DNA of 64,000 nt from Saccharospirillum mangrovi (GTDB lineage Bacteria > Pseudomonadota > Gammaproteobacteria > Pseudomonadales > Natronospirillaceae), in contig NZ_CP031415.1 in the NCBI RefSeq assembly GCF_003367315.1, positions 3,160,001-3,224,000 of the forward strand. The letters are read 5' to 3'. Below, piece after piece: positions 16,960 through 25,651 of this stretch. The translations under genes were made by a program, and so were the position numbers. Position 1 is the first letter of the stretch. Every line of letters begins with the position of its first letter. Below the pieces are notes generated by a model. That model was given only the letters and a program-made list of their open reading frames with translations, ran no database searches and had not been told where the DNA came from.

Positions 16960-18825
16960 ATGACGCTCAACGCCTCCGCCGACATTCGCCCGACCGACCG
17001 GGGTTACCAACTCAGCCTGTACTGGCCGGCCCAACCGCTGAACTTCCGCGCCACCGAACTGTGCTTCAGCCTGCTTCACCCGCTCGACGCCGACAGCCTG
17101 GAAGGCGCGCAACTGACCGACCGCCAGGGCGACTGGCATCGGCTGACGCTGGATACCCCCTGGGATGGCCGCGAACCGTTGCGCGTGCGTTTTCAAGGCG
17201 CCGGCCAATTGCGCAAACTGACCGACCGGCCCAGCGGCCTGTACCTGCAAAACGGCAGCGAACGCCAAGCCGTGGTGCTGCCGGGCGAGCCGGAGCGACA
17301 AAGCCCAATCGCCCAACCGCTGCGCGCCGGCGAACTGTATTTTCTGCCACAGCCACAGCATCTGAATATTGCAACAACCGCGCTGGACTGCCCCGCCCAA
17401 CTGGCGTTTCACGGCAACCGCTGGAACCTGACCTGGCTGCAACGCCTGCTCGATCGGCTGCCGGACGCCGCGACCTTCGCCTTCAGCGACTCGGGTTTCA
17501 GTGTGCGCGAACAGCACGACACTGCGCTGAACCACGCCTTCCGACTCAACATTGGCCGCGACGGCATGGTGCTGACACACCGCGACAGCGCCGGCTTCCA
17601 GACCGGCCAGGCCTACCTGATGCAATATCTGTTGCAGTGGACGCTGGCCGGCACCTTGCCCGCATGCGAGCTGGCCGGCACGCCCCGTTTCGGCTACCGC
17701 GGCGTGCATCTGGACGTGGTGCGGCACTTCTTCGACATCAAACCGATTCAGGGCTGGCTCGACCTGTTCGCGCTGTTCCAGTTCAACCACTTCCATTGGC
17801 ATCTGACCGACGACGACGGCTGGCGCGTCGCCAGCAACGCCTACCCGCAACTGGCGCAAACCGCCGCCTGGCGCGGGCCAGACGAAGCGCTGCCGCCACA
17901 AATGGGCAGCGGCGCGCAACGCTACGGCGGCTGTTATTCCGCCGAGCAGATTCGCGCCACCGTCCAACGCGCCACCGAACTGGGCATCACCGTGGTGCCG
18001 GAAATGGACGTGCCCGGCCATTGCCGGGCGTTGCTCAAAGCGCTGCCGGAACTGGTCGAAGCGGACGATCAATCGGTCTACCGCAGCGTTCAGCACCACA
18101 ACGACAACGTCATCAACCCGGCGCTGCCCGCTACCCAGACGGTGATTCGCACGCTTATTAATGAATGGTGCGATCTGTTCAGCGGCCCGCTGTTTCACCT
18201 CGGTTCCGACGAAGTGCCCGAAGGCGCCTGGCTCGGTTCACCGGCCGCCCAAGCCTGGGCCGAACAACAGGGCCGCAGCCCGCACGACCTGCACGGCGTC
18301 TTTATGGCCGAACTGGAACAAGCGGTGCAGGCACGCGGCAAAACCGCCATGGGTTGGGAGGAAATTCGCACCGGCAACGCCGTCAGCACCGACACCTGGG
18401 TGCTGTCCTGGCAGGGCGTCAGCGCCGGTCAAAAAGCCGCCGAAGCCGGCCACCCGGTGGTGATGACACCGGCCCAACACTGCTATTTCGATCTGGCCGT
18501 CAGCGACCGGCCCGAAGACCCCGGCTACTACTGGGCCGGCACGGTCGATCTCGCCACAGCCTGGCATTACCAACCGACAGACGGATTGTCGGACGCCGCC
18601 GCATCCAACGTGAAAGGCGTGCAAGCCTGCCTGTGGACCGAAGTGGTGACCACGCCCAGCGAAGCCGAATTCATGTGGTTCCCGCGTTTGCTGGCGACCG
18701 CCGAAGTGGCCTGGGGCAGCCATCAATATGACGACTTCGAGGCGTTCAACGAGCGCGCCGTTGCCTGGATGAATCGGCTGGCGCACCTGGGTGTGCACGG
18801 TCGCGATGCGGCACTGGGTTGGTAA
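16960..18825 (+). CDS. Cytoplasmic beta-N-acetylhexosaminidase (GH20)
   Basis: 621-residue GH20 enzyme that releases terminal GlcNAc from chitobiose and longer chitin oligosaccharides by substrate-assisted catalysis. A GH20b-type N-terminal domain occupies about residues 60-240. The catalytic barrel begins at GYRGVHLDVVRHFFDIKPI (about 246) and includes HWHLTDDDGWR. The catalytic Asp-Glu pair D417-E418 lies in FHLGSDEVPEGAW. The C-terminus has WFPRLLATAEVAWG, which closes the active site. There is no signal peptide, so hydrolysis occurs after uptake. It is divergent from nagK across the shared operator and runs toward the ABC importer genes. Confidence 0.93.
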   Translation: MTLNASADIRPTDRGYQLSLYWPAQPLNFRATELCFSLLHPLDADSLEGAQLTDRQGDWHRLTLDTPWDGREPLRVRFQGAGQLRKLTDRPSGLYLQNGSERQAVVLPGEPERQSPIAQPLRAGELYFLPQPQHLNIATTALDCPAQLAFHGNRWNLTWLQRLLDRLPDAATFAFSDSGFSVREQHDTALNHAFRLNIGRDGMVLTHRDSAGFQTGQAYLMQYLLQWTLAGTLPACELAGTPRFGYRGVHLDVVRHFFDIKPIQGWLDLFALFQFNHFHWHLTDDDGWRVASNAYPQLAQTAAWRGPDEALPPQMGSGAQRYGGCYSAEQIRATVQRATELGITVVPEMDVPGHCRALLKALPELVEADDQSVYRSVQHHNDNVINPALPATQTVIRTLINEWCDLFSGPLFHLGSDEVPEGAWLGSPAAQAWAEQQGRSPHDLHGVFMAELEQAVQARGKTAMGWEEIRTGNAVSTDTWVLSWQGVSAGQKAAEAGHPVVMTPAQHCYFDLAVSDRPEDPGYYWAGTVDLATAWHYQPTDGLSDAAASNVKGVQACLWTEVVTTPSEAEFMWFPRLLATAEVAWGSHQYDDFEAFNERAVAWMNRLAHLGVHGRDAALGW

Positions 18826-18898
18826 TCGGGCGAGAAAAAGTCAGTAAAAACAGCCAGTTAACCGCCATCTGCGGCGAACAAGCCAAGTTGGTTTCTTT

Positions 18899-18937
18899 GG
18901 TATTGCCTGGGCCTATTATTGGTATTATATTGGGCTT
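18899..18937 (+). promoter_or_regulatory. Promoter and candidate NagR operator of the sugar ABC transporter
   Basis: -35 TTGCCT (18903-18908), 17-bp spacer, -10 TATATT (18926-18931). GGTATT boxes start at 18899 and 18921, exactly two helical turns apart, with weaker GGxxxT matches at 18910 and 18932. GGTATTATATTGG (18921-18933) is the exact reverse complement of the element before the GH20 gene. Repressor bound here would cover the -10. Confidence 0.65.
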
Positions 18938-18982
18938 GCCCTTTCGCTTGACCCTTTCGACATAACAACAAACGAGGTTCGT

Positions 18983-20257
18983 ATGAAACTCTTCAATAAA
19001 ACCCTGCCGCTGGTTAAGAAATCGCTGGTAATGGCTACTGCTGCGGCCACCCTGGCAACCGGCCAAGCCGCCTTCGCCGAAAACACCGTGGTCGAACTCT
19101 ACACCTGGCGCGTTCAGGACGAGGCCCTTTTCAACTACATCAACGAGAAGAACCTCATTCCTGGCGTGCAGGTCCACCTGAACGTTTACACCGAAGACAT
19201 CGAATCCAAACTGCGCATCGACATGCAGACCAACCGCCCGGACCTGTACCACGCCAAGGCCGGTTCCGCCTGGATGCAACCTTGGATCGACGCGGGCGTC
19301 GCAGCGCCGGTTTCGGATTTGGGCATTGATCTGTCCGCCTTCGGCGAAGCCGCTCTGGCCGGTGCTACCGGCAGCGATGGCAAAGTCTACGGCGTACCGT
19401 TCGTGATGCAGATGGAATCCATCCTGTACAACAAAGCCGTCTTCGATGGCGCCCCGACCAACCTGGACGAACTGGAAGCCGCCTTCGCCGAGCTGAAAGA
19501 CCAGGGCATCGTACCGATGCACGTCGACGGCCGTGACGGCTGGTACCTGAACCAGGTACTGCACGAAACCATTCTCGCCGGTATGACAAGCGACCAATGG
19601 GCGCAAGACGTCGTTGCCGGCGAAGCCTGCTTCACCGACGACATCTACGTCGATGCCATGGCGCGTTTCAAATCCTGGCAGGACGAAGGCTACCTCAACC
19701 CCAACCCGCTGGCCGATGACTACGGCGCCATGCGCACCGGCGTTGCACTGGGCACATCGGCCATGATGATCGACGGCATCTGGTCTGCCACACCGGCCTC
19801 GCCGATGTATCAGATCGACCCGAGTCTGGAACTGGGCTTTATGGCCATACCGGGCAGCGCCAACAAGGTGTACGGCTTCACCGACGCCCACCTGGCCTAC
19901 AACCCGAACTCAGACGACATCGATGCCGTTAAGAAAGTGCTGGAGTTCTACACCACCCCGATGTTCGCCCAACTGTTCGCCGACATGGTGGAAGCCGTAC
20001 CGGCGTCCAACCACCCGGTGGATGTGAACAACGCCCGCGTCCAGGCCGCAGCGGAAATGATTTCCAACGACTCCCTGGCCGCTCAGCCGTTCTTCCACGA
20101 CGCGCTGATCAGTGTCGATCCGGGCTATCGTCCGTTGGTCTCCGAAGGCATGCAGGAACTGCTGGCCGGCGAAATCACCCCGCGTGAACTCGCCGAGCAC
20201 ATTCAGAAAGGCTTGAACGACGCCGGCTACATCGGCGCCAGCCACTGCGCGCTCTAA
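18983..20257 (+). CDS. Sugar ABC transporter substrate-binding protein
   Basis: 424-residue family 1 extracellular solute-binding protein. A Sec signal peptide covers about residues 1-32 (basic start, MATAAATLATGQAAFA before the predicted cut). The mature part opens with VVELYTWRVQDEALFNYI and has the typical two-lobe pattern (VPFVMQMESILYNKAVFDG near 150, RTGVALGTSAMMIDGIW near 265). It is probably specific for GlcNAc or chitobiose, judging from the shared operator with the GH20/nag genes. It is followed after a 9-bp-stem hairpin by two permease genes. A conserved Cys pair (ACFTDD about 216; the end SHCAL) may form a disulfide. Confidence 0.9.
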   Translation: MKLFNKTLPLVKKSLVMATAAATLATGQAAFAENTVVELYTWRVQDEALFNYINEKNLIPGVQVHLNVYTEDIESKLRIDMQTNRPDLYHAKAGSAWMQPWIDAGVAAPVSDLGIDLSAFGEAALAGATGSDGKVYGVPFVMQMESILYNKAVFDGAPTNLDELEAAFAELKDQGIVPMHVDGRDGWYLNQVLHETILAGMTSDQWAQDVVAGEACFTDDIYVDAMARFKSWQDEGYLNPNPLADDYGAMRTGVALGTSAMMIDGIWSATPASPMYQIDPSLELGFMAIPGSANKVYGFTDAHLAYNPNSDDIDAVKKVLEFYTTPMFAQLFADMVEAVPASNHPVDVNNARVQAAAEMISNDSLAAQPFFHDALISVDPGYRPLVSEGMQELLAGEITPRELAEHIQKGLNDAGYIGASHCAL

Positions 20258-20309
20258 GCACGACCGTCTGACCGGCAGACTCGTTCGTTCATTAAAAAAT
20301 GCCGGTCCA

Positions 20310-20333
20310 GGACAGGCCCCACCGGGCCTGTCC
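20310..20333 (+). terminator. Intercistronic hairpin between binding-protein and permease genes
   Basis: Perfect 9-bp stem GGACAGGCC (20310-20318) / GGCCTGTCC (20325-20333) with a 6-nt loop and no T-run. Such hairpins after the binding-protein gene stabilise its mRNA or partly stop transcription, lowering permease output. Full termination is unlikely, since the permease genes show no promoter of their own. Confidence 0.55.
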
Positions 20334-20360
20334 GTCTCCTTCCCAAGACCTTCAGCCCGT

Positions 20361-21338
20361 GTGACCATCATGACCCCACAAGCCGACTCCGACGCCCTGG
20401 CGACCATGACACCGACCGAATCACGCCGCTGGCTCAGCTACACCGCACTGGAAAAAATTCAGCGCACCTTATTGCTCACGCCCGGTGTACTGCTCTACGG
20501 CATTTTCAACTTCATTCCGCTGATGGCGCTGTTTTCACTGAGTCTGGTGAAATGGCCCGGCATCGGCCCCAAAGAATTCGTCGGCCTCGACAACTTTGCC
20601 AAGGTGCTGACGCAAGAGTATTACCGCGACCAGATGCTCAATGCGCTGGTGCAAAACGTGATTTTTTTCATCGTTATTATTGGCTCGTTTTTAATCATCG
20701 GTACCGGCCTGGCGTTGCTGCTCAGCTTCAAAACCTGGGGCCGCAAGACCTACCAGATTCTGTTCTTTTTGCCCTACCCGATGGCCGGCGCGGCCGTGGC
20801 CTATCTGCTCGACTTATTCGTGCATCCGCGCGGTCCGCTGAATGCGTTTTTAATGCAAACCGGCCTGGTCGATAACGCCATTCCATTTCTGGGCGACCCG
20901 GACACAGCATTAATCACCATGGCGATGTTCTACACCTGGCACCGCATGGGTTTTGCCATCATGTTGATCTTGTCGGGCATTCTGGCGGTGCGCACCGACT
21001 TGCTCGAAGCCTCCATGCTCGACGGCGCCAACCGCTGGCAATCCATCCGCAATGTCGTCTTGCCCGTGCTCGGCCCGGCCTTTGTGTTGATCACCGTTAT
21101 CGTGCTGGTCGATGTATTCAACAACGCCGACTACGTGTTGCTGATCATGGGGCCGGAAGCCGGCCCGCTGCGCTCGACCGACATCATGGGCACCTTCCTG
21201 TTCCGCACCGCCTTTGGTGGCAACGCCGACACCACCGACACCAACTTTGGTCTCGCCGCCGCCATCGGTTTGCTGACCGCCCTGATGATTCTGCCAGCGG
21301 CCATTTTCCTGGCGCTGAAAAACCTGCGCAGCAGCTAA
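20361..21338 (+). CDS. Sugar ABC transporter permease, MalF type
   Basis: 325-residue inner-membrane permease of the CUT1 family. About six membrane segments are seen, beginning with LLLTPGVLLYGIFNFIPLMA, then FFIVIIGSFLIIGTGLALLL, and AFVLITVIVLVDVFN. The EAA loop that docks the ATPase is EASMLDGANRWQSIRN (about residues 217-232). The start is uncertain: GTG 20361 or ATG 20370, neither with a strong ribosome site. It lies downstream of the binding-protein gene and 14 bp upstream of the second permease gene, forming a heterodimer with it. Confidence 0.9.
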   Translation: MTIMTPQADSDALATMTPTESRRWLSYTALEKIQRTLLLTPGVLLYGIFNFIPLMALFSLSLVKWPGIGPKEFVGLDNFAKVLTQEYYRDQMLNALVQNVIFFIVIIGSFLIIGTGLALLLSFKTWGRKTYQILFFLPYPMAGAAVAYLLDLFVHPRGPLNAFLMQTGLVDNAIPFLGDPDTALITMAMFYTWHRMGFAIMLILSGILAVRTDLLEASMLDGANRWQSIRNVVLPVLGPAFVLITVIVLVDVFNNADYVLLIMGPEAGPLRSTDIMGTFLFRTAFGGNADTTDTNFGLAAAIGLLTALMILPAAIFLALKNLRSS

Positions 21339-21351
21339 GGACGGATAACGC

Positions 21352-22194
21352 ATGGACAAGATTTTCAAACTCAACAAACGCGAACAACTGGTCGTCCAAC
21401 TGATCATGCTCGCCTGGGTTGTGGTGGTGTTGGTGCCGTTTGGCGCGGCGGTGCTGAACTCACTGAAACCCAACGTCGGGCAAGTATTTCGCGAACCGTT
21501 CGGCCTGCCCGACCCGGTAACCTGGAGCAACTTTGCCAAGGCCTGGGTGAACGCCAACTTCGCGCAGTATTTCCTCAACTCTGCCATCATTTCCGTCAGC
21601 TCAGTAATTCTGGTCACCTTCTGCGCCAGCACCACCGCCTTTGTGTTGGCACGCATGCCATTTCGCGGCAGCACGCTGATCTTTTTGCTGTTTCTGGTCG
21701 GCGTGATTATTCCCATTCGGCTGGCACTCGCGCCCCTGTTCGACATCGTGCGCGGGCTCGGTCTGCTCGATACTTTGCTGGGTGTGATTCTGGTACAAAG
21801 CGCCAGCATGATGCCGGTGGCAGTGTTTATTCTGGTCAGTTTTATGAAGAACATTTCCACCGAACTGGAAGAAGCCGCCAAGATGGACGGCGCACTGCCG
21901 TTCACCATTTACGCGCGCATTATTTTCCCGCTGATGCGCCCGGCCATTGCCACCATCGCACTGCTCACCTTCGTGCAAGCCTGGAACGAATACTTCCTGC
22001 CGCTGATCTTTTTGCAAAGCGAAAGTCATTACCCGTTAACGCTCGGCCTGCAACGTTTTAATCAGCAATTCGCCATTCAATGGCACATGATGTTCGCCGG
22101 TATTCTGATCATGATGGGCCCCACCATCATCGCCTTTATGCTGGCGTCGAAGCAGTTTATCGCCGGCCTGACTCAGGGCGGGGTGAAAGAGTAA
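21352..22194 (+). CDS. Sugar ABC transporter permease, MalG type
   Basis: 280-residue CUT1 permease partner. Six predicted membrane segments include VVQLIMLAWVVVVLVPFGAA at the N-terminus and TLIFLLFLVGVIIPIRLAL. The EAA loop is EEAAKMDGALPFTIYARI (about residues 180-197). The usual long periplasmic segment of MalG-like proteins follows helix 1. An intrinsic terminator lies 73 bp beyond the stop. No ATP-binding subunit gene occurs in this operon or elsewhere in the GlcNAc locus, so a shared MsmX/MalK-like ATPase encoded elsewhere must power the importer. Confidence 0.9.
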   Translation: MDKIFKLNKREQLVVQLIMLAWVVVVLVPFGAAVLNSLKPNVGQVFREPFGLPDPVTWSNFAKAWVNANFAQYFLNSAIISVSSVILVTFCASTTAFVLARMPFRGSTLIFLLFLVGVIIPIRLALAPLFDIVRGLGLLDTLLGVILVQSASMMPVAVFILVSFMKNISTELEEAAKMDGALPFTIYARIIFPLMRPAIATIALLTFVQAWNEYFLPLIFLQSESHYPLTLGLQRFNQQFAIQWHMMFAGILIMMGPTIIAFMLASKQFIAGLTQGGVKE

Positions 22195-22266
22195 GCACGG
22201 AAACGAACCCGCACTCCTGCATGGCGTTGGCTGCAAACCCAACTTGCGCAACGCCAACTTCGTGAT

Positions 22267-22291
22267 AGCCCTCCTTGCGAGGGCTTTTTTT
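22267..22291 (+). terminator. Rho-independent terminator of the GlcNAc transporter operon
   Basis: Stem AGCCCTC (22267-22273) / GAGGGCT (22279-22285), 5-nt loop, then TTTTTT (to 22291). It lies 73 bp past the MalG-type stop. Confidence 0.9.
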
Positions 22292-22597
22292 GGTTTATCG
22301 CAGGCAAACAGGAACGGCATAAACCCAGCATTTGAAGCGCCCTCAAACGTTCCTGACAACTAAATGCACGATCTTCAAACGAACACGCTGAAATAACACG
22401 ATCGGTAAAACGATGCCTCAAATGGCCCTCTCGTAGACTCGGCGAACGCGCTGGATAAGCGCGCTATCGCTCATTCATTGGCACCAATAGCACTTTAAAT
22501 CCCGGCACTTTTAACACGCGCCTAAAACGCGCCCGGCTAAAAGAAACGCCCTGAAAAGCGCCCTGAAAAAAAAGTGCCCTACTGAGAGGCTCTCACC
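22292..22597. other. Non-coding spacer before the kelch-like lipoprotein gene
   Basis: 306 bp without a convincing gene. The first half has two ACGATC-containing stretches (near 22370 and 22398). The last 90 bp (about 22505-22580) contain loose A-rich units of roughly 12 bp, such as CGCCTAAAAC, CGCCCTGAAAA twice in succession, and AAAAGTGCCC. These probably form the leader or promoter-distal UTR. GAGAGG (about 22582-22587) is a good ribosome site for the ATG at 22598. No clear -35/-10 pair was found. Confidence 0.4.
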
Positions 22598-24931
22598 ATG
22601 AACAAATGTTCCCTTTGGCAACGCATCGCCTTGCCATGTCTGGCCGTGCTGGCACTGGCCGGTTGTTCCGGCGGCAGCGGTAATGCCCCGCAAATCGTTG
22701 CACCACCCGCCGAAAAAGCGCCGCTGCAACTGGAGGCCTGGGTCGGCGAGGATTCCTCGCAACTGCGCTTATCCCGCCCCATCCCCGGCCTTGAAATTCA
22801 CGCCAGCAGCGACCCGGTTTGCGAGTTCGATACCGACAACACCATGGGCTGCACCGACCCCAACATCTACACCCTCAATAACACCACCGAAGCCTTTACC
22901 GACACAGCCCTCACCCTTAACCACCCCGGCTACTACCAACTGCGCCAGGGCGAACAACGCCTCAACACCCTGCTCAGCCCCAGCCGGTTTTCACCGCGAG
23001 CGGTGCACCAGGCGGTGTTTTTTAACGGGGAGTTTTGGTTGATTGGGGGTGATCTTCCTGGTGGGAACGGGAGCAGCGCTGAAATCTGGTCGTCACCCGA
23101 TGGGGTGCAGTGGGTGTTGCGCGATGCCGAAGCAGAATTCGGGCCTCTTGCCTATCACCAAGTGGTGGTTTACCAGAACAAACTCTGGGTGATCGGCGGT
23201 TGGAAGGATGACGGCATTAACGCTGGGACTCAACAGGCCGTCTGGGCCTCGGAGGACGGGCTGAACTGGGAGTCAAAAACCAGCCTGCCGATAGCCCTTA
23301 ATAGGCACCAGGTCGTAGTGTTCGAGAACATCGCCGCGACTGAGCCGGGCGACCCCGAGAACACACTCTGGGTGATGGGTGGGTTAAGCAGTTCCGACGT
23401 GGACAGTGCCACCAACGATGTCTATCTGCTCCACAATGGCGACTGGATTACCCCGCAAATAGCCCTGGGTGAAACCGGGACCTCCGGCAAGCCCTTGCCG
23501 AAACTCTTTGGTCATCAAGTGGTGGCATTCAACGCGGGCGATGGCGAGGGTGAACAACTCTGGGTGATCGGTGGCATGAATGAATCGTTCCAACGCAACA
23601 ACGACATCTGGCGGTCCAGCGACGGCTACACCTGGAACAAGGTTGAACTCGACCCCGAAGAGGAACGCTTTTCGGCGCGTTTTGCGCACCAGGCAGTGGT
23701 GTTCGACGACCAACTCTGGGTGATTGGGGGGCACGACGGCACTTATAAAAACGATATCTGGTCATCCCCGGACGGCGAAGTCTGGACAGAACAGGATCCG
23801 CCAGCGGATTTTCCGCCTCGTACGTTGCACCAAGTGGTCGTCGCCAACGATGGGGCCGATGAATCGCTTTGGCTGATCGGTGGTGATAGCTGTGGTGGTT
23901 GTTTTCTCAATGACACCTGGTCGTCCAGCGACGGCGAGCACTGGCAGCACCGCAGCGCCCAAGCCGAGTTTTTTGCGCGCTACGGCCACCAGGTGGTGAG
24001 CTTTGACGACGGCACCGGCGAACAGCTCTGGTTAATCGGTGGCTATGATGGACAAAGATACCTCAACGACCTCTGGACCTCACCCGACGGCCTGAACTGG
24101 ACACCGGTGGACGTAGACCGGGCGGCCTTGTTCACACCTCGCGATTCGCACGGTGCAGTGGTGTTCAACGACCAGCTTTGGGTGATTGGCGGCGCGGATG
24201 GAAATTCCCAAAACGACGTCTGGTCATCACCCAATGGCATCACCTGGACGGAGCATACCCAACCAGCCGGTGCCGAGCGATTCAGCCCTCGCCAATCGCC
24301 CCAGGCTGTGGTCTTCGACGACGGCGACGGCGACGGCGATAAGCTTTGGTTGATTGGGGGTTATGGTTTTGGTTTGGATGACAACAAGTTCAAACCCTTG
24401 TCTGATGTCTGGTCCTCGGTCGATGGTGATACCTGGACGAAACACAGCAGCGATCTGAATGTGGGGCAATATGACCATCAGGTGGTGGTGTTTAATAACG
24501 GTGCTGGCAATGGCGAAGCCCTCTGGCTGCTGGGCCGTGATGGCAATGGCGCCGCTGCTATCTGGTCTTCCACCAACGGTGAAAACTGGAGCCCGGTCGA
24601 AATCAAATTAACAGATGGCACCCCAATTCTTCCGCGTGCTGGTTATCAAGCCGTGGCCTTCAATCAACAACTCTGGGTGATTGGGGGTCAGAACCCTGTT
24701 TCCAACAACGTCTGGGTCTCATCCAACGGCAGCGACTGGGCACTGACCCCGAGTGGCGACAACCCCTTCGCCGCTCGCCAATATCACCAGGCCGTCGTCT
24801 TCAACAACGCGCTTTTTGTGATCGGCGGGGCGGATGAAGAGTACGCTCCCTTCAACGACGTCTGGAAATCCACCGATGGCCTGAACTGGCAGTTGGGCCT
24901 GAAAACCAACATTCAGGCGTTGGAACGCTAA
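22598..24931 (+). CDS. Lipoprotein with twelve kelch-like repeats
   Basis: 777 residues. Lipoprotein signal with lipobox LAGC (Cys23), preceded by a basic start and a hydrophobic core. A Gly/Ser/Pro linker and about 100 unassigned residues follow. From about residue 125 to the end there are twelve repeats of the pattern HQVVVF-(D/N)-x-LWVIGG-x-(D/N)DVWSSxDGxxWT, counted by the IGG strands (first near residue 147, last near 738). Kelch blades usually close as six- or seven-bladed propellers, so two six-bladed rings are a reasonable model. Several blades carry acidic loops (DDGDGDGDK, NDGADES) that may bind calcium. Function is unknown; a surface- or periplasm-anchored binding protein is likely. 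It stands alone between two hairpin terminators. Confidence 0.8.
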   Translation: MNKCSLWQRIALPCLAVLALAGCSGGSGNAPQIVAPPAEKAPLQLEAWVGEDSSQLRLSRPIPGLEIHASSDPVCEFDTDNTMGCTDPNIYTLNNTTEAFTDTALTLNHPGYYQLRQGEQRLNTLLSPSRFSPRAVHQAVFFNGEFWLIGGDLPGGNGSSAEIWSSPDGVQWVLRDAEAEFGPLAYHQVVVYQNKLWVIGGWKDDGINAGTQQAVWASEDGLNWESKTSLPIALNRHQVVVFENIAATEPGDPENTLWVMGGLSSSDVDSATNDVYLLHNGDWITPQIALGETGTSGKPLPKLFGHQVVAFNAGDGEGEQLWVIGGMNESFQRNNDIWRSSDGYTWNKVELDPEEERFSARFAHQAVVFDDQLWVIGGHDGTYKNDIWSSPDGEVWTEQDPPADFPPRTLHQVVVANDGADESLWLIGGDSCGGCFLNDTWSSSDGEHWQHRSAQAEFFARYGHQVVSFDDGTGEQLWLIGGYDGQRYLNDLWTSPDGLNWTPVDVDRAALFTPRDSHGAVVFNDQLWVIGGADGNSQNDVWSSPNGITWTEHTQPAGAERFSPRQSPQAVVFDDGDGDGDKLWLIGGYGFGLDDNKFKPLSDVWSSVDGDTWTKHSSDLNVGQYDHQVVVFNNGAGNGEALWLLGRDGNGAAAIWSSTNGENWSPVEIKLTDGTPILPRAGYQAVAFNQQLWVIGGQNPVSNNVWVSSNGSDWALTPSGDNPFAARQYHQAVVFNNALFVIGGADEEYAPFNDVWKSTDGLNWQLGLKTNIQALER

Positions 24932-24940
24932 GGGTTACAC

Positions 24941-25038
24941 CGCGGTGCCTGGCGCACCGCCATACGCCGGCCGGGTTGGTGCCCGCCGGCGTTGCTATTG
25001 AAGCGGGTTTTTGAGGCGGGCTGGAGCCCGCTTTTTTA
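24941..25038 (+). terminator. Hairpin cluster and terminator after the kelch-like gene
   Basis: The strongest element is GCGGGCT (25016-25022) / AGCCCGC (25025-25031), with a GG loop and TTTTTT following. Upstream are two further GC-rich hairpins: GCGGTGC/GCACCGC near 24942-24960 and CGCCGG/CCGGCG near 24966-24992. The inverted GNAT gene ends at 25095, so the region lies between convergent genes and may serve both. Confidence 0.8.
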
Positions 25039-25094
25039 TTGCCCAACTGTTTTATTGCCCAGGTTTTTAAGCTCCCCTTTACGCCACTGCCTGA

Positions 25095-25556
25095 TCAGCC
25101 GCGCTGCAACGGTTCGGTGTAAGCACCGGCCAGGCCCTCGGGCACTGGCACAGCGCCCACCGCTTGGCGATAAAACTCGACCGGGCCGGCGTCGCCAATA
25201 AAGCCGTACACGTAGCCGCGTTGTTTCAGGCGGTGCAACGATTCAATCAACAACGCCTTGCCCAAACCCAAACCACGGGCGTTTTCGCTGACGCCGGTGG
25301 GGCCGAAAAAGGCGGGAAAGGTGACGTCGAAACAGGCGAAGCCGAGCAGTTCGTTACCGCGCCGTACCACCAACACCCGCGCCGGGTGTGAGCCTAAACC
25401 ATTGCCCACTTCGCTGGCCCAGCCGTCGCCGAATTCGCGCCGCACCCAGTCGACTATCGCATCGCGATCCCAGGCTTGCGCCGGCTGCAATGCGCAGCCT
25501 TCCGGCACGGCGGGCGTGGCCGGCAATTGTTGCAGCGAGACAATCATATCGGGCAT
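25095..25556 (-). CDS. GNAT-family N-acetyltransferase
   Basis: 153 residues with a GNAT fold. The acetyl-CoA loop is the R/Q-x-x-G-x-G/A pattern in NARGLGLGKALL (about residues 93-104), preceded by the strand GFACFDVTFPAFFGPTGV. FIGDAGPVEFYRQAVGA near residue 125 fits the C-terminal helix-strand. The acceptor substrate is not predictable. It is the last gene on the strand after the LacI regulator (95-bp gap), so co-transcription with the beta-glucan locus is possible but not needed for its function. Confidence 0.82.
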   Translation of the reverse strand: MPDMIVSLQQLPATPAVPEGCALQPAQAWDRDAIVDWVRREFGDGWASEVGNGLGSHPARVLVVRRGNELLGFACFDVTFPAFFGPTGVSENARGLGLGKALLIESLHRLKQRGYVYGFIGDAGPVEFYRQAVGAVPVPEGLAGAYTEPLQRG

Positions 25557-25651
25557 GGCGGTTTCCTTTTTTTTTCGGCGGTGCGCTCGGTTGGGTGGCG
25601 GGCCGGGCGCTACTGTATCAACGTCTGGGTTGGGCTGGAAAAGCGGGCCAA

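Noticed and set aside
16858-18198. 446-codon open frame antisense to the GH20 gene
   Set aside because: No family motif, His/Gln/Arg-rich composition typical of a shadow of GC-rich coding sequence, and the opposite strand carries a clear GH20.
18746-19891. 381-codon open frame antisense to the sugar-binding protein gene
   Set aside because: Covers the promoter and binding-protein gene; composition is a shadow and no domain can be seen.
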